NCBI GenBank assembly: GCA_021778845.1
Contig: JAJYBU010000015.1
Coordinates: 22,132-86,131 of the forward strand
DNA: 64,000 nt
Direction: 5' to 3'
DNA from: Acidobacteriota bacterium
Lineage (GTDB): Bacteria > Acidobacteriota > Terriglobia > Terriglobales > Acidobacteriaceae
Part shown: one piece after another, positions 10,277-19,436 of the stretch
Layout: each line of letters opens with the position of its first letter
How positions within the stretch are numbered: position 1 is the stretch's first letter
Made by a program: the position numbers and the translations under genes
Notes under the pieces: generated by a model
The model's database searches: none
Told to the model about the DNA's origin: nothing
Seen by the model: only the letters and a program-made list of their open reading frames with translations

Positions 10277-11800
10277 TTATCCTTTGGTGCTAGTTAGAGC
10301 TCCAGCCCTGATCGGGAGGGAAAGATGAAACGTCGTACCACTTTCTTCGCTGCTGGTGACCCAGATGTGTCCGCCGTGCGCCTCCGTAGTTCTACGCGCA
10401 ACGGAGAGGCCGATGCCTGTTCCTGGTGCTGCGTGGCGATGATCCAGACCGCGGTAGAACCTCTCAAAGATGCGATCACGGTCTTCCATACGGATGACGG
10501 GTCCGTAGCTTTGTACTGAGAGTGTGAGCTCATCAGGGTCCTCAGTCAGAGCAATCGTAATGGGTGAGCCTACGTTGGAATATTTGGCGGCATTATTCAA
10601 GAGCTCGTGCAAGGTAGATGCAATCATGTCGAAGTCCGCACTGACTGGCGTGAAGACTCCATCGGCGCAGATCTTGATTGCGGTGTCACTGCTGAATCCG
10701 CTCACGGAATCCGGAGAGTCTGCGTGAAATTCTTGAACTACGTGGTGGATGAGCGCAAGCACGTCAATGGTTTCGAGTTGCAGACACATCGCTTCACCTT
10801 CAACCCTTGCAGTCTCAAGAAGGCGGTTGGTCATGTCATCGAGCTTCTCTGACTGTTCATCGATCATTTGTGTGAGTTGGTGTTGCATCTCGTCCAGATG
10901 GCCAGCTTCGAGCAGGCCGGAGCTAGCGGCACGAATGATCGTAAGCGGTGTCTTGAATGCGTGCGCCAGACCGTCGAGTACCGTGGTCCTAAGCTGTTCG
11001 GTTTTGCGAGCTGCATCGGCGGTGCCTTCGTTGACGCAGGCGCGGTGACGTTCCAATGCAAGAGCTGCGAGAGACGCCAGTGAGTCGAGCACAAGGTGCG
11101 GGATGTCACCAAGTACTAGAAGCGATCCAATCGCGCCGCGGGTGCTGAGGAGCGGCTGGATCGAAACTCCTGCGGCGCGCTCGGGGCTTGTGGCTAGCGT
11201 GCGCAGCTTCTGTTCGCACGCGTGCTCTTCTTCTCGCGCCCAGATTCCGGCGGTGCCTACGGCATGGGGCAGGTTGCTGACAATCGCCACAGCATCGAGC
11301 TCAAACTCCTGCTGGATAAACTCAGCGATCTGCTTCTCTGGGGAGTCTTGAAGATTCAGCAGCAGGACATTGTGACTGACTGCGTGTAGACGCTGGGTCC
11401 GGTGGCGCTGCATCTCACTCTCTGCCGCGTATGATCGCTCTCTTTGCGAGATGCGGCTCACGATGAATGCCGACACTTCGGAGACGAAGAGGGCAATCAC
11501 AATGTGCGGCGTGATGAGATGAAAAAGAAATGGCGGAGGAAGAAAAAAGCAAGTTAGCCAGAGCGCGACGGAGATAGCGAATGCGGAAGCCTGCCAGAAG
11601 CCACAGCGTGCTGCGAATAAGACTGTAGGCAAGAGCAACAGGAGGTTCAGCGTGGATACGTCAAGCCGCAGCTCCAAGCCCGCGCGAGCCAGCAGGGGCG
11701 CCAGCAACACCGCAAGAATGCATTGCAGCAGTAAAGCATGGCGGCGGGAGAAGACACCAATCCGGGAGGCTACGAGTCGATCAGTGAATGATTGAAACAT
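10277..11800 (-). CDS. KdpD-like membrane sensor histidine kinase lacking the N-terminal Kdp sensor domain
   Basis: A 507-residue kinase. The N-terminus has about four transmembrane helices like the DUF4118 domain of KdpD (residues about 20-120), then a GAF-like region, a HisKA dimerisation segment with AHAFKTPL (His about 280), and a HATPase domain with HELLNNAAKYSN and GTGIGLSVARR. The cytoplasmic KdpD and USP domains of full-length KdpD are absent. The start at 11800 follows GGGAG by about 10 bases; longer in-frame starts would add a non-conserved arginine-rich tail. It is co-transcribed with the response regulator. The signal is unknown. Confidence 0.88.
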   Translation of the reverse strand: MFQSFTDRLVASRIGVFSRRHALLLQCILAVLLAPLLARAGLELRLDVSTLNLLLLLPTVLFAARCGFWQASAFAISVALWLTCFFLPPPFLFHLITPHIVIALFVSEVSAFIVSRISQRERSYAAESEMQRHRTQRLHAVSHNVLLLNLQDSPEKQIAEFIQQEFELDAVAIVSNLPHAVGTAGIWAREEEHACEQKLRTLATSPERAAGVSIQPLLSTRGAIGSLLVLGDIPHLVLDSLASLAALALERHRACVNEGTADAARKTEQLRTTVLDGLAHAFKTPLTIIRAASSGLLEAGHLDEMQHQLTQMIDEQSEKLDDMTNRLLETARVEGEAMCLQLETIDVLALIHHVVQEFHADSPDSVSGFSSDTAIKICADGVFTPVSADFDMIASTLHELLNNAAKYSNVGSPITIALTEDPDELTLSVQSYGPVIRMEDRDRIFERFYRGLDHRHAAPGTGIGLSVARRTTEAHGGHIWVTSSEESGTTFHLSLPIRAGALTSTKG

Positions 11801-12262
11801 GCGACCGGACTCCCTTCTGGATGGCGCTCGATGGTTCTGGTCATGCGAACGGAAGATTGCAACGGAGCTGCGCCGGAAACTCGGCATGACCTGGCGTATA
11901 GAGTGAATACCAAAGGTTGCGTGAACTCCTCTAAGGCTCTGAACCGTACTGAGCGGGCATGCGGGCTGAAGCAACTACGAGGGCGATCCATCCTCCTCGG
12001 ACTCGAAGGCCCTGCCATGACGGCTGAACTCTTTTCGTCTTCTTTATGCCTTCTTTATCAAACTTTAAGCTAGAGTAGCTGATCAGCCCCATGGCATCAA
12101 GAACAGCCCGGCTCTTCGTGTCAAGCCCCCTGTATCCGGCACACCATGATGTGTAGCAGGGGGCAGGCGGGGTGTATCTGAAATACACATCCACGATGGC
12201 CCAGAAGAAGGGCCTCCAACGATCCAATCTTTGGATCACGGAAGAGAGAGAGAGACGACCTA
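11801..12262. other. Long divergent intergenic region between the sensor kinase and porin genes
   Basis: This 462-base stretch separates divergently transcribed genes and has no convincing coding sequence. The half next to the porin (12125-12237) is dense in hairpins, listed separately. A T-rich segment at about 12035-12070 (repeated CTTCTTTAT) could be part of a promoter, but no clear -35/-10 pair was found. Confidence 0.6.
12125..12237 (+). promoter_or_regulatory. Hairpin-rich leader upstream of the porin gene (candidate structured RNA)
   Basis: Four hairpins follow one another. A long one pairs GCCCCCTG (12125-12132) with CAGGGGGC (12157-12164) and encloses an inner CACA/TGTG hairpin (12140-12153). 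Next come GTGTAT/ATACAC (12172-12177 with 12183-12188), GGCCC/GGGCC (12198-12202 with 12210-12214) and GATCCAA/TTGGATC (12221-12227 with 12231-12237). The last ends about 10 bases before the purine-rich ribosome site of the porin. It matches no riboswitch class I can name. Confidence 0.45.
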
Positions 12263-13519
12263 TTGATAGCTAAGAGAACGAGTCAGAGCCTTGCTGTCTT
12301 CTTTGCATTATCGACAATCGTCTGTGCGCACGGATACGCAACGGCGCAGACGTCTACCTCTGCAGCACCTGCGACTGAGCAGGCTGCCCCAGCTACCGCA
12401 GCCGCTCCGGCTGCGGCGGCGCCAGGGCCGCTTTCCACATTCGTTCTCACGGGTCCGCTGCAATGGCTGCCGCCGGCGACCTTTGATGCGGGCCCGTTGG
12501 GCAAGTTGTCCGTCAATGGCATCGTAACTGGCTTCGCGCAGTTCCAGAACAATTCCGTGCCGGGAGACGACAAGGCGCAAGCTACTCTGAGCAACGGTCA
12601 GATCTTTATTCAGAAGCCGGACGGAAAGTTCCAGTACTACATTCAGGCGGGTGTCTACACCATGCCGACACTTGGAGTACCGTTTGTCAACGCCCAGAAT
12701 ACCGTGAACAATTTCTTCGGGCCTGTTCCAGTTGCCTTTGTGAAGGTGCCGGTAGGAAAGACCACGTCATTCGAGATTGGTTCGTTGCCGACGCTGATGG
12801 GCGCAGAGTCCACGTTTACTTATCAAAACTTCAATATCGAGCGCGGCATTGTCTGGAACCAGGAAAACGCGATTAATCGTGGCATTCAAGTAAATCAAAC
12901 GCTGGGGAAATATCTCTCCGCATCGCTCAGTTGGAACGACGGCTACTATTCCAACCGCTACACATGGCTCTCGGGATCGGTGACCTTTACGAAGGGGCCG
13001 CATAGCCTGGTGTACGACGGGATGGGGAACCTCGGGCAGACCGTCTATCAAACGGCCGCCACACCCGTGCAAAACAACGGCTACATGCACGTGCTGATCT
13101 ATACGTACACCAAGGGTCCGTGGATCGTGCAACCGTACTTCCAGTACGGAAAACTACCGACCAACCTGAAGGTGGGCGTGGCCAAGGGCACGTCCGCAAC
13201 TGGCGGTGCAGTGAATGTCAGCTACGCATTCAAGAGCGGCTTCTCGCTTCCGGTGCGCTGGGAATATCTGACGAGTTCAGGCAGTCCAACGGATGGATCG
13301 GTGAACATGCTGGGTTTTGGATCGGGCAGCGCGGGCACCACCTTTACCGCGACACCGACCTACCAAAAAGCCGGCATGTATGTTCGCGGCGATCTCGCGT
13401 ATGTGCACGCAAGCAACTTCACGAGCGGAGATGTCTTTGGCGCGACGGGAACGAATCAGAGCCAATTCCGGGCCGTACTTGAATTCGGCTTTATCTTCGG
13501 CAACAACATCACAAAATAG
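12263..13519 (+). CDS. Outer-membrane beta-barrel porin (BBP2/OmpL-like)
   Basis: A 418-residue secreted protein. Residues 1-29 form a signal peptide ending AYATAQ-like, followed by an Ala/Pro-rich linker (about 30-58) and a C-terminal barrel rich in alternating aromatic and polar strands, ending in FGFIFGNNITK. It probably forms a passive channel in the outer membrane for small solutes. Resemblance is to the beta-barrel porin-2 group; the solute is unknown. The start is TTG at 12263 after a long AGAGAG tract; no in-frame ATG fits the signal peptide better. The next gene is an amino-acid permease, suggesting the two serve the same nutrients. Confidence 0.75.
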   Translation: MIAKRTSQSLAVFFALSTIVCAHGYATAQTSTSAAPATEQAAPATAAAPAAAAPGPLSTFVLTGPLQWLPPATFDAGPLGKLSVNGIVTGFAQFQNNSVPGDDKAQATLSNGQIFIQKPDGKFQYYIQAGVYTMPTLGVPFVNAQNTVNNFFGPVPVAFVKVPVGKTTSFEIGSLPTLMGAESTFTYQNFNIERGIVWNQENAINRGIQVNQTLGKYLSASLSWNDGYYSNRYTWLSGSVTFTKGPHSLVYDGMGNLGQTVYQTAATPVQNNGYMHVLIYTYTKGPWIVQPYFQYGKLPTNLKVGVAKGTSATGGAVNVSYAFKSGFSLPVRWEYLTSSGSPTDGSVNMLGFGSGSAGTTFTATPTYQKAGMYVRGDLAYVHASNFTSGDVFGATGTNQSQFRAVLEFGFIFGNNITK

Positions 13520-13631
13520 CGGTGTTGAGGCGCTGACTCCGCCTCGCCCAGTTCAGTTCACTTCAGCATAGCTGTAACACGCTGCAGCAACCGGTAGCAC
13601 AGGTAGCAGACTTTATCTAGTGGAGGAGCAT

Positions 13632-15434
13632 ATGGCAGAAGTACCTGCAGTCGAAATGAAAAAAACGCTGGGTCTTACGGGCCTGACGAGCAACGCGATG
13701 GCGCTGATTGCGCCAGGTGCATTTCTCTGGTTGACCTTCTTCATTCAGTCGACGACTGGCGTTACCGGACCCTCGATGTGGATGGGTGTTATCGGAGCGC
13801 TGTTGTTGTGTCTTTCCACCGCGGTCTGTTATGCGGAGATGGCGAAGTTATATCCGGGAACTGGAAGCTCGTACTACTTCGCCGAGCAGGCATTCCTGAA
13901 TCGCGAGCAGGCCTGGAAGTATGCTCGCATCTCGAAGTTCATCGTAGGTTGGGCGTCTCACCTCTACTACTGGATCTATCCGGGCGTGATGGTTGGGACC
14001 ATGGGCATCGTGTGCGGCTATCTGGTGGGAACGCTCTATCCGAACTTCATGAGCGCGTCGAATCCGGGCATGCTGTTCATGATGGCCGTGGCGGTAGTGT
14101 TCGCCTTCGCGGTCGCATACATTGCGTATCGCGGCGCCAATGCCTCGACGGCAATCAATCTCGGCATCAACGTGATTCAGATTACGGCGCTGATGATCTT
14201 CAGCGTGCTGGCCCTTGGCTACCGGATGAATCATCCGCCGGGGTCGATTGCCTACCAGTTTGATTCGTCCAGCGGGGAAGCCTACACCTACGAGTTCAAG
14301 ACAGTGACGTCGATGGTGGGTGGAGTTTCGACCGACACCGTTGTGCGCGATGCGAGTGGCGTGCCGATGCCAAAGCTGGATGCGGCCGGCCAGCCGGTTC
14401 CGTTCCACATCAGCTATGCCGAGCGTGATGCCGCTGGCAACTTCCTCGCCCATCCTACGGCGAAGTCGGTGATCAGCCCGCATCATTGGAGCTGGGTATT
14501 TATTCAGGCAACCGTTGCAATTCTTATCCTGGTTGGATTCGAGTCAGTCACTTCGATGGGCGGTGAAGCGAAGAATGCAAAACGCGATGTGCCAATCGCA
14601 GTGATTACTTCGCTGCTGGTGCAAGGCGTCGTCTTCTATTGTTTCGAATACTTTGCGGCGAATTATTTTCTGAATAGTGGATATACCATGCAGAGTGCCT
14701 CTGGTTCGGCGGCTCCCATCGGAGACATGATGGTCGTCGTCGGGGATGCGCTCTTTGGACCTGGACACGGGCGGGCGTTCATGCTCGCCGAGGCCGCCAC
14801 CGTGGTGCTCGCGCTCATTGGAACGACGCTTTCCTGTATGAATACGGGAGCGCGCGTTACGTATGCGATGGGCAAGGATAAAGAGGTGTCGGGCCACTTT
14901 GGCAGCCTGCATAAAACTAATCTGACACCACACCGCGCTGTGTGGACGCTGGCAGCAATCTCTGCCGTTATTGGGTGCATCGCCGTGGTTCTGGTATTCG
15001 GAGACGGCGGAGCTCCGACTGCGGCGGCCATTGCTTCTATTCCGCACGGAATCTTTTCGAGCTTCGGATACACGACGCATGACAAGATGGCGGCGCTGCC
15101 GAACAGCTTGCTGACGGTAACGCTGGCGTCGAACTTCGGGACGTTCCTGCTGTACGCGCTTAGCTGCACGCTGTGCATGGTCGCGTATCACAAGCATCCG
15201 AAGTTCAGCTTCATCCGGCACATGGCGATCCCGTTGTTCGGATTGGTTGCTAACCTCGCCTGCATGGGCTTCTATCTCGTCGGTCCGTTCATGGGCTACG
15301 GCACAAAAATGGAGCCGCTGCTGGCGCTGGGCATTGCTGGAGTCTGGGCCGTCTTCGGAGCTCTCCACTTCGTTACCAGCGGAAAGGCGGCAGGGAAGAC
15401 GGCATTGATCGAGTCGAGGCCGACTTCAGCGTAA
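13632..15434 (+). CDS. APC-family amino acid permease with a large extracytoplasmic loop
   Basis: A 600-residue integral membrane protein with about 12 transmembrane helices, related to amino acid/polyamine/organocation permeases. The N-terminal helix contains LTSNAMALIAPGAFLWLTFF, and VGFESVTSMGGEAKN near residue 302 is a typical TM6 region. Between helices near 198 and 288 lies a hydrophilic loop of about 90 residues, unusually long for this family. The start at 13632 has a strong GGAGGAG 4 bases upstream, which excludes the GTG inside that site. Placement beside the catabolic genes suggests uptake of an amino acid; the substrate is unknown. Confidence 0.88.
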   Translation: MAEVPAVEMKKTLGLTGLTSNAMALIAPGAFLWLTFFIQSTTGVTGPSMWMGVIGALLLCLSTAVCYAEMAKLYPGTGSSYYFAEQAFLNREQAWKYARISKFIVGWASHLYYWIYPGVMVGTMGIVCGYLVGTLYPNFMSASNPGMLFMMAVAVVFAFAVAYIAYRGANASTAINLGINVIQITALMIFSVLALGYRMNHPPGSIAYQFDSSSGEAYTYEFKTVTSMVGGVSTDTVVRDASGVPMPKLDAAGQPVPFHISYAERDAAGNFLAHPTAKSVISPHHWSWVFIQATVAILILVGFESVTSMGGEAKNAKRDVPIAVITSLLVQGVVFYCFEYFAANYFLNSGYTMQSASGSAAPIGDMMVVVGDALFGPGHGRAFMLAEAATVVLALIGTTLSCMNTGARVTYAMGKDKEVSGHFGSLHKTNLTPHRAVWTLAAISAVIGCIAVVLVFGDGGAPTAAAIASIPHGIFSSFGYTTHDKMAALPNSLLTVTLASNFGTFLLYALSCTLCMVAYHKHPKFSFIRHMAIPLFGLVANLACMGFYLVGPFMGYGTKMEPLLALGIAGVWAVFGALHFVTSGKAAGKTALIESRPTSA

Positions 15435-15487
15435 ACTGAGTGCGTTGGGCGAGGCTTCGCGGCCTCGTCCGGTGCCTCCACACTTCT

Positions 15488-16288
15488 ATGCTTGATCTTG
15501 AATTTGCCGAACGAACCGACACGGGACGCGTGCGGGAAAATAACGAAGACGCCTTCGGCCATGTGCTGCCGATGGGGCCTGCCCAGGTGCAGTCGCAGGG
15601 CTGGTTCTTTGCGACGGCCGACGGAATGGGCGGCCATGAGCGTGGAGAGGTGGCTTCAGCCCTGGCGATCAAGACCGCGCTCGAAGGCTTCCGCAAGATT
15701 CCTAAAGGGGTGATGCACGTATCGCTGTTGCCGCGACTGGTGCAGGAGGCGAACGCAGCAGTCTATGATGCGGGACACGCTACTGCTTTGCGCGGCGCTC
15801 GCATGGGGACGACCTTTGTGGCATGCGCCCTGCGCTTCGACTCTGCGGTGGTATCGCATGTAGGGGATTCGCGCTGCTACCTGTTTCGCAATGGCAACGG
15901 GACGCAGTTGACGCGCGACCACACGATGGCCGATGAGCAGGTGCGGCTGGGTATCTTATCCAAAGAAGAGGCTGCAACGCACGACGGCCGGCATGTGCTC
16001 ACGCGATCCCTTGGGAGTGAGTTGTTTGTTGCAGCCGATACCATTACAGTGAATGTCCTGCCTGGAGATATATTGCTTTTGTGCACTGATGGCTTGCACG
16101 GTTTTGTGCCGGATACGGCAATCCTGCATACTCTGCAGCGCAACAGTAATCTGGAGCAAGCGGCGGCAGGACTGATTGCGGCTGCCAACGCAGCGGGTGG
16201 ACATGATAATGTCAGCGTGCAGTTGATCCGCGTGAAGACGGTGGAGCGAATGGGGCTCTACCGGGGACGACCGTACAGGCTGCTCTGA
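15488..16288 (+). CDS. PP2C-family serine/threonine protein phosphatase
   Basis: A 266-residue cytosolic Mn/Mg-dependent phosphatase of the Stp/PrpC type. Motifs in order are RENNEDAFG, ADGMGGHERGE (metal aspartate), GDSRCYLF, the DHTMADEQ region, CTDGLHGF and GHDNVSV, so all metal ligands appear intact. ATG at 15488 fits the family start (LEFAERTDTGRVRENNED); an upstream GTG would only add a non-conserved tail. Its stop overlaps the kinase start by one base (TGATG), making an antagonistic phosphatase/kinase pair. Confidence 0.93.
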   Translation: MLDLEFAERTDTGRVRENNEDAFGHVLPMGPAQVQSQGWFFATADGMGGHERGEVASALAIKTALEGFRKIPKGVMHVSLLPRLVQEANAAVYDAGHATALRGARMGTTFVACALRFDSAVVSHVGDSRCYLFRNGNGTQLTRDHTMADEQVRLGILSKEEAATHDGRHVLTRSLGSELFVAADTITVNVLPGDILLLCTDGLHGFVPDTAILHTLQRNSNLEQAAAGLIAAANAAGGHDNVSVQLIRVKTVERMGLYRGRPYRLL

Positions 16289-17271
16289 TGATTGCTCCGA
16301 ATCTGACCCTCCATCCCGGCGACCGGCTCGATCACTATGAACTCGAAGGCATTGTTGCGACCAGCGGCATGGCCACGGTGTTTCGCGCGCGAGACCTGAA
16401 GACTGGCCAGCAGGTGGCCATCAAGGTCCCGCATCCGGAGGTCGAGAGTGATCCGACGATGTTCGACCGGTTTCGCCGCGAGGAGGAGATTGGAACGCGC
16501 ATCGACCATCCGGGTGTGATGAAAGTCTTTGCGAACCCGGATCGCTCACAGGTCTACATGGTGATGGAGTGGCTGGATGGGCGGCTGCTGCGGCAGGTGC
16601 TGAACGATGAGAAGCGGCTGCCGGTGGAGCGCTCGGTGAAGCTCACGGTGGGCATCTGCGAGGCTCTTGAGCATGTGCACGCGAATGGCGTTGTGCACCG
16701 CGACCTGAAGCCAGAAAACATCATGGTGAGCGACGACGATGAGATTCACCTGATTGACTTCGGCATTGCAGCCAGCGCCGGTGCGCGGCGGTTGACGTTC
16801 GCACACTTTTCACAGAGCATGGGAACGCCGGATTACATCTCGCCGGAGCAGGTGCGGGGAAAACGCGGCGATGCGCGCAGCGACATCTATGCGCTCGGCG
16901 TGATGCTCTACGAGATGCTGACGGGCGCTGTGCCGTTCACGGGCCCCAATCCGTTTGCCGTGATGAATGACCGGCTGCTCAATCAGCCTGTGCCTCCGCG
17001 AGAGCTGGAGCCATCGATCACGCCGCAGCTGCAGGAGATACTGTATCGTGCGCTGGAGCGGGAGCCGAAGAACCGCTACGCCAGCGCGCGAGAGATGGCG
17101 CACGATCTCTTGCATCAGGATGAGGTGGGCATCGCCGAGCGCCCCGATGCAGAGCAGTGGAAGACGCGGCGGTCGCCGGAGCGGCGTCGCATGCTACTGT
17201 ACGCAGGGCTGGCGCTGATTCCACTGCTGCTGTTCGGGTTGCTGCTGCTGGTGTCGCGCCATCATTCGTAA
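16288..17271 (+). CDS. Membrane-anchored Hanks-type serine/threonine protein kinase
   Basis: A 327-residue kinase. The glycine loop is degenerate (TSGMATVFRA, 25-34), the ATP lysine is Lys46 in VAIKVPH, the catalytic loop is HRDLKPEN (137-144), DFG is at 157-159 and GTPDYISPEQ follows. A single C-terminal transmembrane helix (about 302-322) leaves only a few residues outside, so there is no external sensor domain. It is translationally coupled to the PP2C phosphatase. Substrates are unknown; adjacent transport proteins are possible targets. Confidence 0.94.
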   Translation: MIAPNLTLHPGDRLDHYELEGIVATSGMATVFRARDLKTGQQVAIKVPHPEVESDPTMFDRFRREEEIGTRIDHPGVMKVFANPDRSQVYMVMEWLDGRLLRQVLNDEKRLPVERSVKLTVGICEALEHVHANGVVHRDLKPENIMVSDDDEIHLIDFGIAASAGARRLTFAHFSQSMGTPDYISPEQVRGKRGDARSDIYALGVMLYEMLTGAVPFTGPNPFAVMNDRLLNQPVPPRELEPSITPQLQEILYRALEREPKNRYASAREMAHDLLHQDEVGIAERPDAEQWKTRRSPERRRMLLYAGLALIPLLLFGLLLLVSRHHS

Positions 17272-17288
17272 CGGACGAGAGTGAAAGG

Positions 17289-18566
17289 TTACCGGGGGAT
17301 GAACTCGTCGGAGTGGACGACGAACTCAGGGTAGGCGCCGGCCCCCAGTTCACGGATGTCCATGCCCTGCCAGTCGCCGTCGGCGTCGACGCGGAAGGGG
17401 ATGAGCCGATTGAGCAGGGAATAGCTGATGTGGATCAGTGGAAACATCACGCCCAGCAGCGTCGCGATTCCGATCAGTTGCGCGAGGAGCAGCGCTCCGC
17501 GTGGGCCAGCGGCAGGGCCGAAGAGTCCGAAGGCCAGCAGACCCCATAGACCGGCGCCGAGATGGATGGAGATGGCGCCGCCGGGGTCGTCGATGAACAG
17601 GTGGAGTTCGAGTGTCTCAACGAGGAAGGTGACGAGCGCGCCTGCGACGAGGCCGATGAAGACGGTGGCCAGCGGCGAGAGCAGGCCGCAGCCAGCGCTG
17701 CCGGCGACCAGGCCGGCGACCCAGCCGTTGGCGCTTAGCGAAGCGTCGGGCTTGCTGTAACGCAGGTGTGTGATGAGGACGGCAGCGAGGCCACCCGCAG
17801 AGGCGGAGAGCGTCGCATTGATGACCACGACGACCACTTGCACCGCGTTGGCTCCGTAGAAGAGGATGGAGGCAGCGGTGTCGAGGCCGATCCAGCCGAT
17901 GAGCGCGAGGATGCAGCCGAAGAGCACCAGCACGATGTTATGGCCAGGAATGGCGGCGGCTACGTGGTCTGCGTACTTGCCCTGGCGCGGTCCGAGGATC
18001 CATGCGACGGAGAGTGCGGTGAGGCCGCCGATGACCTGGATGACCGCTGCTCCGCCCGCGTCGGTGAAGGTGGGAAGGCCGAAGAGCGTGGGAAGCTGCG
18101 CGAGCCAGCCGTTGCCCCAGACCCAGTGCGCGAAGAGCGGGAAGATGACTGCGGCGAAGAGAGCGTTGGCGGCGCAGATGGAGCCGAGGCGCCAGCGGTC
18201 GCTGCCGGCGCTGATGGGGATCAGCGAGGCCAGGCCGACGGCGAAGATCTGGAGAGCGAGCACGAGCACTGCGTACGGGCTATGAAGCAGGTTCGAGCGA
18301 AGACCTCCGGCGAAGAAGGGCTCGGCGCCGATCCAGTCGAAGTGCTTGCCTGCGAGCAGGAAGGTGTGCGCGAGGCCGCCTGGAACTCCGGCCCAGGCGG
18401 CGCCGATGAGGACGAAGACGATGGCTGTGATGCCCAGCGAACAGAGGGTTGCGAGCATCGCGTGGGCAGCGCTGCGCGAGCGTCCGAGACCCTGATGGAT
18501 GAGCGCAAGGCCCGCGGCGGCGAGCGGGATCAGGATGATGCAGAGAAGGCTGAGGCTCAGGCTCAT
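17289..18566 (-). CDS. Amt-like ammonium transporter homologue with a substituted first twin-histidine
   Basis: A 425-residue protein with about 11 transmembrane helices and the Amt landmarks FPLFAHWVWG, GGLTALSVAWILG and SANGWVAGLVAGSAGCG. The pore twin-histidine pair is altered: where AmtB has the VVH motif (His168) this protein has VIQ (Gln177), while the second histidine is kept (His335, SIHLGAG). Conduction of ammonium is therefore not certain. The start at 18566 has AGAGAGG upstream and overlaps the stop of a 59-residue membrane protein gene (ATGA). No glnK/PII gene is adjacent. Confidence 0.85.
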   Translation of the reverse strand: MSLSLSLLCIILIPLAAAGLALIHQGLGRSRSAAHAMLATLCSLGITAIVFVLIGAAWAGVPGGLAHTFLLAGKHFDWIGAEPFFAGGLRSNLLHSPYAVLVLALQIFAVGLASLIPISAGSDRWRLGSICAANALFAAVIFPLFAHWVWGNGWLAQLPTLFGLPTFTDAGGAAVIQVIGGLTALSVAWILGPRQGKYADHVAAAIPGHNIVLVLFGCILALIGWIGLDTAASILFYGANAVQVVVVVINATLSASAGGLAAVLITHLRYSKPDASLSANGWVAGLVAGSAGCGLLSPLATVFIGLVAGALVTFLVETLELHLFIDDPGGAISIHLGAGLWGLLAFGLFGPAAGPRGALLLAQLIGIATLLGVMFPLIHISYSLLNRLIPFRVDADGDWQGMDIRELGAGAYPEFVVHSDEFIPR

Positions 18567-18742
18567 TCCGGGCCTCTCTGCAGTGCGCGATAGCGCATGG
18601 CGACGAGCGCGAGGCCGAGGCACTCGACCAGCAGACCCGCGACGACAAAGGTGAACCGCTGCCCAAGACCTGCGAGCAGGAGCAGAGCTGCGAAGACCAG
18701 CAGCCAGCCGGAGAGCATCAGGAGATAACCAATGAGCCTCAT
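18563..18742 (-). CDS. 59-residue two-helix membrane protein coupled to the Amt-like gene
   Basis: The frame reads MRLIGYLLMLSGWLL at its start and ends YRALQRGPE. It has two hydrophobic helices (about residues 3-26 and 31-49). A GGAAGGG ribosome site lies 8-10 bases upstream of the ATG at 18742, and its TGA overlaps the start of the Amt-like gene as ATGA. These features support a real small gene. It could be a partner or leader protein of the transporter; I do not recognise the family. Confidence 0.65.
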   Translation of the reverse strand: MRLIGYLLMLSGWLLVFAALLLLAGLGQRFTFVVAGLLVECLGLALVAMRYRALQRGPE

Positions 18743-18989
18743 CGAAGATCACCCTTCCGTCTCATCATGGGTGGCCTGCCGGTCTCGTCAATACGTAGCC
18801 AATCAAACTCAAGGACAGTTCCTTTGCACTTCATGAAGGAGACGAGGGGTGATGGACCCAGTCTATCTTCCTTCTTCCAGCTTCAGGCATAAAGGCATAA
18901 AGATTCCATTTGTAGATTCTGTTTTGGCGAAGGATGTCTTGTAGACTCGAAGAAATTCCAACCCAGAATAAAGCGTGAGGAGACGTGCG

Positions 18990-19352
18990 ATGAAGAACGT
19001 GCTGAACGAATTTGTGTCGACACCGATGGGTGCGTTTGCGGTGCTGGTGCTGGCGGCTTCGCTGGAGGTGCTGGGGGATTCGTTCTTCCAGTCGGGGCTG
19101 TATCGATCGACGGGAACGCATCGGGCGATGTGGTTTGTCGTTGGCGTCGGCGTGCTCGGATGCTATGGGCTGTTCGTCAACCTGCCGCAGTGGGACTTCG
19201 GCAAGTTGCTGGGTGTGTATGTGGCGCTGTTCTTTGTCGTCGCGCAGGTGGTGGCGAAGGTGCGGTTTCATCAGTCGCCTGGCACGCCGATCCTGGTGGG
19301 CGGAAGCCTGATCGTGGCTGGCGGGCTGGTGATTACGTTCTGGAAGGGATAG
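18990..19352 (+). CDS. Small four-helix membrane protein, YnfA/SMR-superfamily-like
   Basis: A 120-residue protein with four predicted transmembrane helices. Segments such as GCYGLFVNLPQWDFGKLLGV followed by ALFFVVAQVVAKV resemble the YnfA/UPF0060 branch of the small multidrug resistance superfamily (glycine-tyrosine-glycine, then FG-k-l-l pattern). ATG at 18990 is preceded by GAGGAG; the GTG at 18975 is less likely. It stands alone, divergent from the Amt-like operon. A transport role is inferred only. Confidence 0.65.
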   Translation: MKNVLNEFVSTPMGAFAVLVLAASLEVLGDSFFQSGLYRSTGTHRAMWFVVGVGVLGCYGLFVNLPQWDFGKLLGVYVALFFVVAQVVAKVRFHQSPGTPILVGGSLIVAGGLVITFWKG

Positions 19353-19436
19353 GCATCGCTCGTTGCAGGCTCCCCCCTCCCCCCCGTACTTTATCGCGTA
19401 AAGCGTCTGGATGCAGCAGTTACGACAGTTTAGGTT

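Noticed and set aside
9571..11800. True KdpDE potassium system
   Set aside because: No kdpFABC genes nearby and the kinase lacks the N-terminal KdpD domain, so only a KdpDE-like label is given.
11931..12239. 102-residue minus-strand frame in the porin leader
   Set aside because: Overlaps the hairpin-rich leader, no ribosome site found and no family resemblance.
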